Below the pieces are notes generated by a model, which worked only from the letters and a program-made list of their open reading frames with translations, was not told the origin of the DNA and searched no databases. The translations under genes were made by a program, and so were the position numbers. A stretch of 64,000 nucleotides of DNA from Arcobacter sp. F2176 (GTDB lineage: Bacteria; Campylobacterota; Campylobacteria; Campylobacterales; Arcobacteraceae), in contig NZ_PDJV01000002.1 of the NCBI RefSeq assembly GCF_004116465.1, positions 229,022 to 293,021 on the forward strand, in the 5' to 3' direction. Of this stretch, positions 7,387 to 14,406 are shown one piece after another (the first letter of the stretch is position 1; each line of letters starts with the position of its first letter).

Positions 7387-9498
7387 CTACTTTACACCCC
7401 TTATTGAATTAAGCAATAATCCAATGGTTGTACCATTATGTAAAACAGCTGTCACAATTGGAGAAAATAGACCAAATGTAGCACCTGCTAGTATGCAAGA
7501 GTTGATTCCAACAGTTGCATTGAAATTGTTATTAATCAGATTCATTGTTTTATTAGCATATTCTTTTGCTTCAACAACTGCAGCAATATCATCTTTTAAA
7601 AGACTAATATCAGCAGTTGCTTTTGCAATATCGGCACCTCTACTCATAGATATTCCAACATGGGCAGATATTAATGCAGGTGCATCATTTATTCCATCAC
7701 CAATGAAAGCAACTTTTTTGCCTTCATCCATAAGTTCTTTTACTATTTTTGCTTTGTCTTGTGGGAGTAATTCTGCTCGTACTTCATCAATACCAATTTC
7801 ATCAGCAATAAGTTTTGCTTTTTCTTTCGTATCACCTGTTAGCATTATGATATTTTTAACACCTAGTTTTTTTAATTTACTAATAGAATCTTTTGTATTT
7901 TCTCTTAATTCATCAGCGAGTCCAATGGTTCCTAAAAGCTTTCCATCATAACCAATATAAAGTAGAGTTTTACCATTTTTTAATGAATTATTGATTTTAT
8001 CTTTATGTTCAGAAAAATCTATTTTTTCATCATCTTCAACAAAGTGTCTACTTCCAATTACTACAGCTTTTCCTTTTACTTCTGTTTTTACCCCATGTGC
8101 AACAATAAATTCAACTTCTTCATGGTGCATATGAACAAAACCTCTCTCTTTTGCTGCTTTTACAACAGCTTCTGCTACTGGATGGAAATAGTGTTCTTCA
8201 GTTGAAGCTGTTAAATTTAAAACTTCCTCTTCTGTCCAATCATCACTATAGGATTCTACAGAGATTACTTCTAATTCTCCGCAAGTTAAAGTACCAGTTT
8301 TGTCAAATACAAAAGTATCTGCATTACTAAGTGCTTCAATAGATTTTGCACCTTTTATCATAATTCCATTATGTCCAGCTTTTGAAATAGTTGATTTAAA
8401 AGCAACTGGAGTTGCTAGTTTTAAAGCACAAGAGTAATCTGCTTGTAAAATAGAAGCTACTCTTTCAAAATCCCTTGCAAAAATATAAGAAACTCCAGCA
8501 AGCCCAAGTGTTACAGGAACTAGTTTATTTGCTAGTTTATTTGCTTTTAATTGAACTGATGATTTTTCATTTAGTGAATTTTCAATATAGTGTTTAATTC
8601 TTTGAGTTGCTGTATCTGAACCTACATGTTCAGCCCAGATTCTAAATCTTCCCTCTTCAACAATAGTTCCAGAGATAACTCTATCCCCTCTATATCTTAC
8701 GATTGGTTCAGCTTCTCCTGTCATAGATACTTGATTTACACTACCTGTTCCTTCTAAAATGTGTCCATCAACTGGTATTGTATTTCCAATACCAACAACT
8801 ACGATATCTCCAACTTTCACTTCATTACTTTTTATTAAAACTTCAGTAACCTTGTTATCAACTATTTTTTCAACCCAAGCTTCTTCTACATTTGGTTTTG
8901 CTAACTCTTTTAATAAATCATCACTTTTATGAACAGTCGTCTCTTCAATATATTCACCAAGTTCTAACATCATATTTGTAGAGTTTGCAGCAAGATAATC
9001 TTTTCTATAAATTGAGATGGCAACAGCTGCACTTTCTAAAACCTTTGAAGTTAAACCTTCTTCTAAAAGCTCTTTTGAACCATCAATTAAAAGTGGAATA
9101 GAAGCACTTGTAGTAATCCCAGCTTTTAATAAATCATTGTTAATAAATCTTTCAGAGATAAGCGCACTAGAAGCTCTTAACATACCGTTTATTGAAGGCT
9201 CTTCATCACTTACACAAGATACACAAACAGCTTCATTTTGGCAATTATTTAGTAATTCATCAAGTGTTAATTCACTTAAAATAGCTTCAATTTCATTTGT
9301 AATGTCTTTATTTATTTCAAAAATAATTGAAAATGCTTTTTTATTTATTCGTACACTTTCAACATGATTAATTTTTTTAAGATAATTTTTTAAAATATCT
9401 TCATCTATAAATTTTTCTTTTAGTAAGAAATATTTATATCTAAGTCTTGAAGAAGTTTGGTGTACTTTAATAAATTTATTATTCATAGGTTTATTCAT
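7387..9498 (-). CDS. fezB: P1B-6-type heavy-metal ATPase, ferrosome-associated (FezB-like)
   Basis: A 703-residue P-type ATPase. The N-terminus has an HMA-like fold with the basic motif SRLRYKY (18-24) instead of the CxxC metal motif; a small Cys group follows (86, 92, 95). The actuator has TGEAEP (260), the phosphorylation motif is DKTGT (399-403), the P1B HP pair is at 439-440, and GDGINDAP is near the C-terminus. The transmembrane metal motif is SCA (356-358), not CPC, CPH or SPC. As I recall the P1B classification, SCA marks the P1B-6 group, which includes FezB, needed to load iron into ferrosomes. It is last in an operon of six, overlapping its neighbour by 8 bases. Alternative: a plain iron or manganese exporter. 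Confidence 0.82.
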   Translation of the reverse strand: MNKPMNNKFIKVHQTSSRLRYKYFLLKEKFIDEDILKNYLKKINHVESVRINKKAFSIIFEINKDITNEIEAILSELTLDELLNNCQNEAVCVSCVSDEEPSINGMLRASSALISERFINNDLLKAGITTSASIPLLIDGSKELLEEGLTSKVLESAAVAISIYRKDYLAANSTNMMLELGEYIEETTVHKSDDLLKELAKPNVEEAWVEKIVDNKVTEVLIKSNEVKVGDIVVVGIGNTIPVDGHILEGTGSVNQVSMTGEAEPIVRYRGDRVISGTIVEEGRFRIWAEHVGSDTATQRIKHYIENSLNEKSSVQLKANKLANKLVPVTLGLAGVSYIFARDFERVASILQADYSCALKLATPVAFKSTISKAGHNGIMIKGAKSIEALSNADTFVFDKTGTLTCGELEVISVESYSDDWTEEEVLNLTASTEEHYFHPVAEAVVKAAKERGFVHMHHEEVEFIVAHGVKTEVKGKAVVIGSRHFVEDDEKIDFSEHKDKINNSLKNGKTLLYIGYDGKLLGTIGLADELRENTKDSISKLKKLGVKNIIMLTGDTKEKAKLIADEIGIDEVRAELLPQDKAKIVKELMDEGKKVAFIGDGINDAPALISAHVGISMSRGADIAKATADISLLKDDIAAVVEAKEYANKTMNLINNNFNATVGINSCILAGATFGLFSPIVTAVLHNGTTIGLLLNSIRGVK

Positions 9499-9832
9499 TA
9501 TTCGCTTGCATTTGAGCTTTCATATCTTCATACTTTTCTTTTAACTCTTCAATTCCTGCTTGAAAAAGTTCACTTCCTTTTCCAAAAACTTGGAAAGCTT
9601 TTTCTTGGGCATTTTTATTTGTAAGTAAATATGTAACTGCTGCACCTATTAACGCACCTTTTACAAAATCTCCGGTATTAAATCCACTTTGTGTTCCCTC
9701 AACATTTGTTTGTTGTGTTGCATTTGTAGGATTTGCATTTTGATTTATATATGGGTTTTGGTTGATATTAGCAGTAGTTCTTATATCACTTGGTCTGCTA
9801 CTTTCTATATTTATATCGTATTGATTATTCAT
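9491..9832 (-). CDS. Glycine-zipper membrane protein of the fez-like operon
   Basis: 113 residues: a hydrophilic Asn/Gln-rich N-terminus (1-48), one helix with small-residue spacing (GDFVKGALIGAAVTYLL, about 52-68) and a charged, probably coiled-coil C-terminus (73-113). GxxxG-like helices that promote membrane packing are described in ferrosome and magnetosome membrane proteins. Eight-base overlaps with both neighbours show tight coupling with the ATPase. The exact role is unknown; a structural or scaffolding role on the organelle membrane is inference from the operon. Confidence 0.75.
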   Translation of the reverse strand: MNNQYDINIESSRPSDIRTTANINQNPYINQNANPTNATQQTNVEGTQSGFNTGDFVKGALIGAAVTYLLTNKNAQEKAFQVFGKGSELFQAGIEELKEKYEDMKAQMQANNE

Positions 9833-10187
9833 TGATTTCCTCTTCCAAAAGACAGTTTTCGTTTGTTAGATATTTTTTATCAAGTTGTTCTTCAATAACT
9901 TCTAGGGCATAGATTCCCATAGCTCCAACAGAAAGAGCAGTAACAGCTTTCAATAATCCACCTTTTTCACCTAAATAATTAGCAGTAGCAATAGCAGCAC
10001 CAGTTGCAATTGCTCCTTGTGAAGTCTTTTTAATAGTATCTTTAATTGCAGCTTTTTTTTCTAATTCATTTGATTTTACTTTTTTATAATTGATAGCTCC
10101 GCTAATTACAGCAGATGCAATAGCTCCACTAATTACATGTCCTAGGACATTTCTTTGAGCTCCAGTATTTATAACGATCTCTTTCAT
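9825..10187 (-). CDS. Alanine/glycine-rich membrane protein of the fez-like operon
   Basis: 120 residues with hydrophobic stretches rich in Ala and Gly: GHVISGAIASAVISGAI (about 16-32), GAIATGAAIATANYLG (about 57-72) and LLKAVTALSVGAMGIYALEV (about 76-96). The spacing of small residues is glycine-zipper-like. The C-terminus is acidic and ends EEEINE. The start ATG overlaps the stop of the 76-residue gene by four bases (ATGA). No enzymatic motif. Probably a membrane structural protein of the same system. Confidence 0.75.
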   Translation of the reverse strand: MKEIVINTGAQRNVLGHVISGAIASAVISGAINYKKVKSNELEKKAAIKDTIKKTSQGAIATGAAIATANYLGEKGGLLKAVTALSVGAMGIYALEVIEEQLDKKYLTNENCLLEEEINE

Positions 10188-10414
10188 TTCTCTTCCTTGT
10201 TTATTTCTTCTTTAACTTCTTTTGTCTCTTTTTTTTGGCATAAGTTATCTTTTAATTCACTAACATTTTTTTTAGTTTTACTTATTGTTTCATTTGCAAA
10301 TTCTTTTGATTTACCAACTATTTCATCTGTTTTAGTTTTTACTTTATCTGATTTGTTATATGCAAGTACAGCACCTGCTCCTACGGCTACCCCGATTAAG
10401 AATGGTAATGGCAT
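10184..10414 (-). CDS. YtxH-like membrane-anchored coiled-coil protein
   Basis: 76 residues: an N-terminal glycine-zipper helix (LPFLIGVAVGAGAVLAY, 3-19) followed by a long Lys/Glu-rich amphipathic tail with a single Cys. This is the architecture of YtxH-type proteins. GAGGAG precedes the ATG. It lies 3 bases after the ferritin-like gene and overlaps the next gene by 4. The role is probably membrane anchoring; exact function unknown. Confidence 0.72.
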   Translation of the reverse strand: MPLPFLIGVAVGAGAVLAYNKSDKVKTKTDEIVGKSKEFANETISKTKKNVSELKDNLCQKKETKEVKEEINKEEK

Positions 10415-10417
10415 TTT

Positions 10418-11095
10418 CTACTCCTCATTTTGATTTTTTGAAATATAATTATTCATAAGTGCAATGATTGCACCACCAAAAACAGCACCACTTGTCATAG
10501 ATAAATTAAGTTTTGAAAATATTTTTGTAATCGAACTTTCATCAATATTTCCTGACATAATATCATCAAGTAAAACTTGATATTCGCCAAGTTTTTCCAT
10601 CATATTTTCTTGGTTAATATTTACATTGCTATTACTAGTATAATGCATAAGTACAGAGTTTCTAAAAGCTGGTAGATGATTATTAAAAGATGCTGCTTGT
10701 AATTGATAAAGTACATTTTTTATATCATCTTGAGTTACATGACTTAATAGATTATTGTACATTGCTATATTATTAATCTCTGCTGCAACTCCCATCTCAG
10801 AACATTCAATTAATGTATTTGGAATTTCAATTTTTGAGTACCAATCATTAATAGGTACTTCAACTGCATACTTTTCCATTAGTTTAATCAAAGCACCATA
10901 ATGTATTGCTTCTGCTTCTTTGATATTTACAAATGGTTGCACTAAACCAAATTTTTCAATTATTTTTGTGTAAGTTTCATATGCTTTATATTCATCATAC
11001 ACAGCAATTCTTAATATTTGAGTTGTAATAGGTATTTGACTATTTATATCAACTCTAGCACTTGTTAAAAGTTGCTCATCTATATTTGTCTCCAA
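10418..11095 (-). CDS. Ferritin-like four-helix protein (DUF2202-like) with C-terminal hydrophobic segment
   Basis: 225 residues. The central part (about 25-165) is helical with spaced Glu and His residues of the ferritin-like kind (DEYKAYETY, IKEAEAIHYGAL, MGVAAEINNIAMYN), suited to a di-iron site. The C-terminus has a small-residue hydrophobic helix (MTSGAVFGGAIIALMNNYI, about 198-216). The start is a TTG at 11095, directly after the stop of the preceding gene, with a very strong AAAGGAGG eight bases upstream. In this operon an iron-oxidising or iron-binding protein tethered to a membrane is a natural guess. The DUF2202 link is by pattern only. Confidence 0.72.
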   Translation of the reverse strand: METNIDEQLLTSARVDINSQIPITTQILRIAVYDEYKAYETYTKIIEKFGLVQPFVNIKEAEAIHYGALIKLMEKYAVEVPINDWYSKIEIPNTLIECSEMGVAAEINNIAMYNNLLSHVTQDDIKNVLYQLQAASFNNHLPAFRNSVLMHYTSNSNVNINQENMMEKLGEYQVLLDDIMSGNIDESSITKIFSKLNLSMTSGAVFGGAIIALMNNYISKNQNEE

Positions 11096-11410
11096 TTAAA
11101 TAACCTCCTTTGCTAAATTGTTAATTAAATCAGTTATTTCATCTATATTCTCTTGATTTATTAAATCTTCCCATGTTTTTGGCTTAAATACTTTTGGGTC
11201 ATATTTAATTGTAACTGAAGCAATAATTTTATTTATCTTAATGTGTTCTATCCCAGATATTTTTTCTGGAAGGGTCTGAATATCTTCAATAGAAATATTT
11301 CCAGCAGAATCCTTTATTTTAGGATTGACTCTTACTCTTAGTCTTCCTGGAGTATGTGCAATTATTGTAAAAAATTTTGCTATATTTATAATTTCTTCTG
11401 TAGTAATCAA
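11096..11410 (-). CDS. HMA-like domain protein heading the fez-like operon
   Basis: 104 residues. The motif HTPGRLRVRVNP (about 18-29) followed by a beta-alpha-beta pattern (ISGIEHIKINKIIASVTIKYDP) resembles the HMA-like N-terminus found in P1B-6 ATPases; the ATPase of this operon has the related SRLRYKY. No CxxC metal motif is present. The start is TTG at 11410 with AAAAGGA upstream. It is the promoter-proximal gene, behind a Fur-like box at 11468-11482. It may interact with the ATPase or act on the organelle membrane; that is inference. Confidence 0.72.
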   Translation of the reverse strand: MITTEEIINIAKFFTIIAHTPGRLRVRVNPKIKDSAGNISIEDIQTLPEKISGIEHIKINKIIASVTIKYDPKVFKPKTWEDLINQENIDEITDLINNLAKEVI

Positions 11411-11467
11411 ATTTATTCCTTTTGATGATTATTATATATATAATCTTAATAATATCTTATTGTAAAT

Positions 11468-11482
11468 TTGTAATCATTATCA
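11468..11482. promoter_or_regulatory. Fur-like operator of the fez-like operon
   Basis: TTGTAATCATTATCA, two mismatches to TGATAATnATTATCA, 58 bases before the TTG start of the first gene. A second, weaker partial match (TGATGATTATTATAT) lies at 11423-11437 close to the ribosome-binding site. Confidence 0.6.
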
Positions 11483-11498
11483 AAAAAAGTATTTTAGT

Positions 11499-11951
11499 TT
11501 ATTTTTGACAGGTTTGACATAAACCATATATTGTTACTACATGGTCTTTTAGAAGAAAGTTATTTGTTTTTGCTATTTCTAATTGTTTTTGTTCCATAAT
11601 TTCATCTTCAAATTCGATTATAGTGTGACATGAATTACAAATAAGATGATCATGGTGGTTTGAATAGTCAAGTTCATAGTAGTTTGCTTTTTCAAGGATA
11701 TTTAAGCATTTTATTATTTTAAGTTCTTCAAATAATTTTAAAATTTTGTATACGGTTGCAATAGAAATATTTACATTATACTGAATTTTAAGTTCTTGAT
11801 TTATATTTTCTGCTGTTAAGTGACCTTTTGAGTAGTAGAGGGCTTTTAGAACATAATCTTTTTGGATAGTATTTTTTAATTTAAGATTTTGGAAGTGCTG
11901 TTTATATCTTCTTAATAAGTTATTAAAGTGTGTTTCATTCTTTTCAAGCAT
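11499..11951 (-). CDS. Fur-family transcriptional regulator
   Basis: 150 residues with the Fur layout: a winged helix (about 15-85; recognition region near NVNISIATVYKILKLFEEL) and a dimerisation domain with HHDHLICNSC (Cys/His metal motif, about 97-106) and a C-terminal CQTC, completing a structural Cys4 zinc site. It could be a second Fur or a PerR-like paralogue dedicated to this cluster; residues alone do not decide. It follows a 43-residue membrane ORF with an 8-base overlap, and the fez-like operon begins 89 bases beyond its stop on the same strand. Confidence 0.9.
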   Translation of the reverse strand: MLEKNETHFNNLLRRYKQHFQNLKLKNTIQKDYVLKALYYSKGHLTAENINQELKIQYNVNISIATVYKILKLFEELKIIKCLNILEKANYYELDYSNHHDHLICNSCHTIIEFEDEIMEQKQLEIAKTNNFLLKDHVVTIYGLCQTCQK

Positions 11952-12075
11952 TTAATAATTCTTTTATCATAATAAAAGAAACAGCTACAAAAAGTGCAGA
12001 GTAATATACTTTCCATAAATTAGCATGTATTTTTATATTTTTCTGAAGTAAAGACATCTTTTTAACTTTTTTCAT
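11944..12075 (-). CDS. 43-residue single-helix micro-protein coupled to the Fur-family gene
   Basis: The ATG at 12075 is preceded by AAGG at seven bases. The product has a basic N-terminus (MKKVKKMSLLQKN) and one membrane helix (LWKVYYSALFVAVSFIMI). Its TGA stop overlaps the ATG of the regulator by 8 bases, a classic coupling arrangement. Two Fur-like boxes lie upstream. A membrane peptide whose translation feeds into that of an iron regulator could be a coupling leader or part of the storage system. Confidence 0.6.
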   Translation of the reverse strand: MKKVKKMSLLQKNIKIHANLWKVYYSALFVAVSFIMIKELLNA

Positions 12076-12101
12076 TATATAACCTTGTCATTGTTATATA
12101 A

Positions 12102-12116
12102 TGATACTTATTGTGA
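12102..12116. promoter_or_regulatory. Fur-like box, distal repeat
   Basis: TGATACTTATTGTGA shares AATGATACTTATT with the box at 12134 as a direct repeat 32 bases away, about three helical turns. The right half-site is degraded. Confidence 0.4.
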
Positions 12117-12133
12117 CCTTAAAGTAATATTAA

Positions 12134-12148
12134 TGATACTTATTATCA
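12134..12148. promoter_or_regulatory. Fur-like operator in the divergent region
   Basis: TGATACTTATTATCA, one mismatch from the consensus palindrome. It sits between the regulator transcript (minus strand from 12075) and the divergent gene at 12206, so it could control both. Confidence 0.65.
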
Positions 12149-12205
12149 TTATAATTTAGATTTAAGTTTATTGTTCATATAATCAGGAAATTGAAAAGGA
12201 TTATT

Positions 12206-12595
12206 ATGCTAAATTTAACTTTAATTTCTTCAGTAGCAAAAAGTGCATTAGTTGGAGCAGTTGCCACAAAATTGGTTGATACCTTTGTTTCTACAAAAAT
12301 AAATAATAAAATAGAACAAAATAAATGGCTTAGAAACACAAAGTTAGAGCTATTTTCAAAATTAACAGAAGATATTTTATCAATGGGTCATGAAAATGTT
12401 GATGAACAATTAAGACAGATAAATAAAACATCAGCAAAAATAATTCTATTATTAAATGATAGAAAATTAACCAATAAAATAGAAACATATACAAGCACAC
12501 TAATAAAATTAAAAAGTACAAGAAGAATAGAAAGTAGTATGGATTTTGTAAATAAAGATATGATTGGTTATTTACAAAGAAATATTCGAATATAA
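12206..12595 (+). CDS. Unknown protein with N-terminal hydrophobic helix, divergent from the Fur-family gene
   Basis: 129 residues from the ATG at 12206, which has AAAAGG six bases upstream (an in-frame TTG at 12191 is possible but lacks a site). The N-terminal 30 residues form a small-residue-rich hydrophobic helix (VAKSALVGAVATKLVDTF), and the rest is a charged helical, probably coiled-coil domain (NKIEQNKWL, NVDEQLRQINKTS). The plan, a glycine/alanine helix plus coiled coil, is the same as in three proteins of the fez-like operon. It lies behind a Fur-like operator. No known family recognised. Confidence 0.65.
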   Translation: MLNLTLISSVAKSALVGAVATKLVDTFVSTKINNKIEQNKWLRNTKLELFSKLTEDILSMGHENVDEQLRQINKTSAKIILLLNDRKLTNKIETYTSTLIKLKSTRRIESSMDFVNKDMIGYLQRNIRI

Positions 12596-12611
12596 AGGTA
12601 ACTCTTTTGAG

Positions 12612-13262
12612 TTATCCCTCTTCAGAGTTGAAAAAGTATCCACTATTTGATGAAGCATAAATATACTGCTTTGGAAGTTTCCTTCTTAATCTTTTTATAA
12701 GTGTCCTTATTGCGTCTAAAGATGCATATTCACCTTCCCATACATAGTTTTGTATATTTTCATAAGTTACTAGTTTATTTATATTCGTTAAAAAAAGATT
12801 CATCATTAAGTTTTCTTTTTTTGTAAGTATTACTTTTTCATCTTTAAATTTGATTACTCCATCGCTAAAATTAAAAGTACAATCTTTATCTATTGTTATT
12901 TCTTTTTTAGAAATTTTGCATAATTTATTAACTTTTATTAATAATTCATCAATAAAAAATGGTTTTTTTAAGTAATCGTTACAACCAAAATCATAAGCAT
13001 TTTTTATTATTTCAAATTCGACAGTTGCTGATATAATTATAATGGGAACCTCTTCATAATACTTTCTTATTTTTTGTAATATTCTAATACCATCAATATT
13101 TGGTACATTAATATCTAAAATAAAGCATGAAAAACCTTCCGTAATATTTTCATATGCATCTTTCCCATCTAAAAAAGCGTAAACCTTATGGTCATTTTTC
13201 TCAAATTTCAACTTTATAGTTTCATTCAATGTTTTATTATCTTCAAGTAAAAAAATTTTCAT
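12612..13262 (-). CDS. OmpR-type response regulator
   Basis: 216 residues. The receiver domain has the acidic pair near residues 7-8 (EDN), phospho-acceptor Asp50 (CFILDINVPNIDG) and Lys in NDYLKKPF near 100. The C-terminal winged helix (about 130-216) includes VTYENIQNYVWEGEY and DAIRTLIKRLRRKL, typical of OmpR/PhoB regulators. It lies 7 bases after its partner kinase. Being at the end of the acetoacetate gene run suggests control of carbon use, but no target site was identified. Confidence 0.9.
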   Translation of the reverse strand: MKIFLLEDNKTLNETIKLKFEKNDHKVYAFLDGKDAYENITEGFSCFILDINVPNIDGIRILQKIRKYYEEVPIIIISATVEFEIIKNAYDFGCNDYLKKPFFIDELLIKVNKLCKISKKEITIDKDCTFNFSDGVIKFKDEKVILTKKENLMMNLFLTNINKLVTYENIQNYVWEGEYASLDAIRTLIKRLRRKLPKQYIYASSNSGYFFNSEEG

Positions 13263-13269
13263 AGTTTGC

Positions 13270-14382
13270 CTACTCTTTCTTTATTGGTATTTTGATTGAA
13301 AAAATAACATTATCAACATCATTTTTCACACTAATTTTTCCAGACATTTTATCTTCAACAATGAGTTTAGCCATATATAATCCAAGTCCAGTACCTTCAC
13401 TTTTAGTTGTAAAGAAAGGTTCAAATAGTTGACCTATAATTTCCTCAGGAATTGGTCCTGCATTATCTGAGATTTCAATAATATTGAATCTTTCATTTTG
13501 GTAAACTTTTATTTTGATAAGTGGATTAAAGACTTTCTCATTTTCAATTTTAATTATTTTATTTTTTGCATTGTTAATTATATTTAATAGAACTTGTTTT
13601 AATTCATTTTCATAACCATAAATATAGATTTCTTCATTTACATTTTTATATTCCAAACTAACATTAATATTTAAATAAAAAATTTGTTTTCCAATTATCT
13701 CAAATATCTCTTTTATCGCTTTTTTTATTTCAAAACTTTTTTTAACAGTTGATGGTTTTAAAAAATTTCTAAAATCACTAAGTGTATTTGACATATATTT
13801 TATTTGAACCATTGTGTCATTTACAAAATCATGCATCATATTTTCATTAATCTTATTCATAGCATGGAGTAATTCAAACCTTTGAACTTGGGCAGATAAC
13901 TCAACTAATGGTTCATTCCATTGATGGGCAATAGAAGCTATCATTTCTCCCATTTCTGCAAATTTACTTTGTTGAATTAAGAACTCTTTTTCTGTAATTC
14001 TTTGAGTGATATCAGTCATTATGCAAATAATACCTGCTACATTACCTTCTTGGTTTAAACAAACAGTTTTACTTAGGTTGTAGTATCTTACTTCTCCACT
14101 TTTTTTTACAAAATGAACTTCATCTTTATTTGATTTTAATGTTTTCATTATATTTGCATCAATTATTTTATGTCTTGTAACTACAGAAATAGGAAAAAAA
14201 TCATAAGCAGATTTTCCTATAATATTTTCTTTAGAAGCATCACAAAGTTTTGAAAATCTAGAATTACATCTTATGAAATCACCATTTATATCTTTATAAT
14301 AAATAGGATTTGGTAATGAATCTAATAAAATTTCTTCAAAATCTAGTTGTTTATCTAATTCATTATGAAGTTCTTTTCCCAT
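13270..14382 (-). CDS. Cytoplasmic PAS sensor histidine kinase
   Basis: 370 residues with no membrane segment. A PAS domain (about 15-130; PNPIYYKDINGDFIRCNSRF) with a PAC-like tail (IICIMTDITQRITEKEF), then the phospho-acceptor box IASIAHQWNEPL (His near 152), then HATPase with N-box NIINNAKN, ISDNAGPIPEE, and GTGLGLYMAK (about 340). The AHQWNEPL box is characteristic of the large Arcobacter-type kinase set. A soluble PAS sensor reads an internal cue (redox, ligand or metabolite). It lies 24 bases after the thiolase gene and ahead of the response regulator. Confidence 0.92.
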   Translation of the reverse strand: MGKELHNELDKQLDFEEILLDSLPNPIYYKDINGDFIRCNSRFSKLCDASKENIIGKSAYDFFPISVVTRHKIIDANIMKTLKSNKDEVHFVKKSGEVRYYNLSKTVCLNQEGNVAGIICIMTDITQRITEKEFLIQQSKFAEMGEMIASIAHQWNEPLVELSAQVQRFELLHAMNKINENMMHDFVNDTMVQIKYMSNTLSDFRNFLKPSTVKKSFEIKKAIKEIFEIIGKQIFYLNINVSLEYKNVNEEIYIYGYENELKQVLLNIINNAKNKIIKIENEKVFNPLIKIKVYQNERFNIIEISDNAGPIPEEIIGQLFEPFFTTKSEGTGLGLYMAKLIVEDKMSGKISVKNDVDNVIFSIKIPIKKE

Positions 14383-14406
14383 AAAGTTTTCCTTGTAAAA
14401 GTCTTA

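Noticed and set aside
7387..9498. Copper exporter CopA
   Set aside because: The N-terminal CxxC motif and membrane CPC motif are absent; SCA and the operon content point elsewhere.
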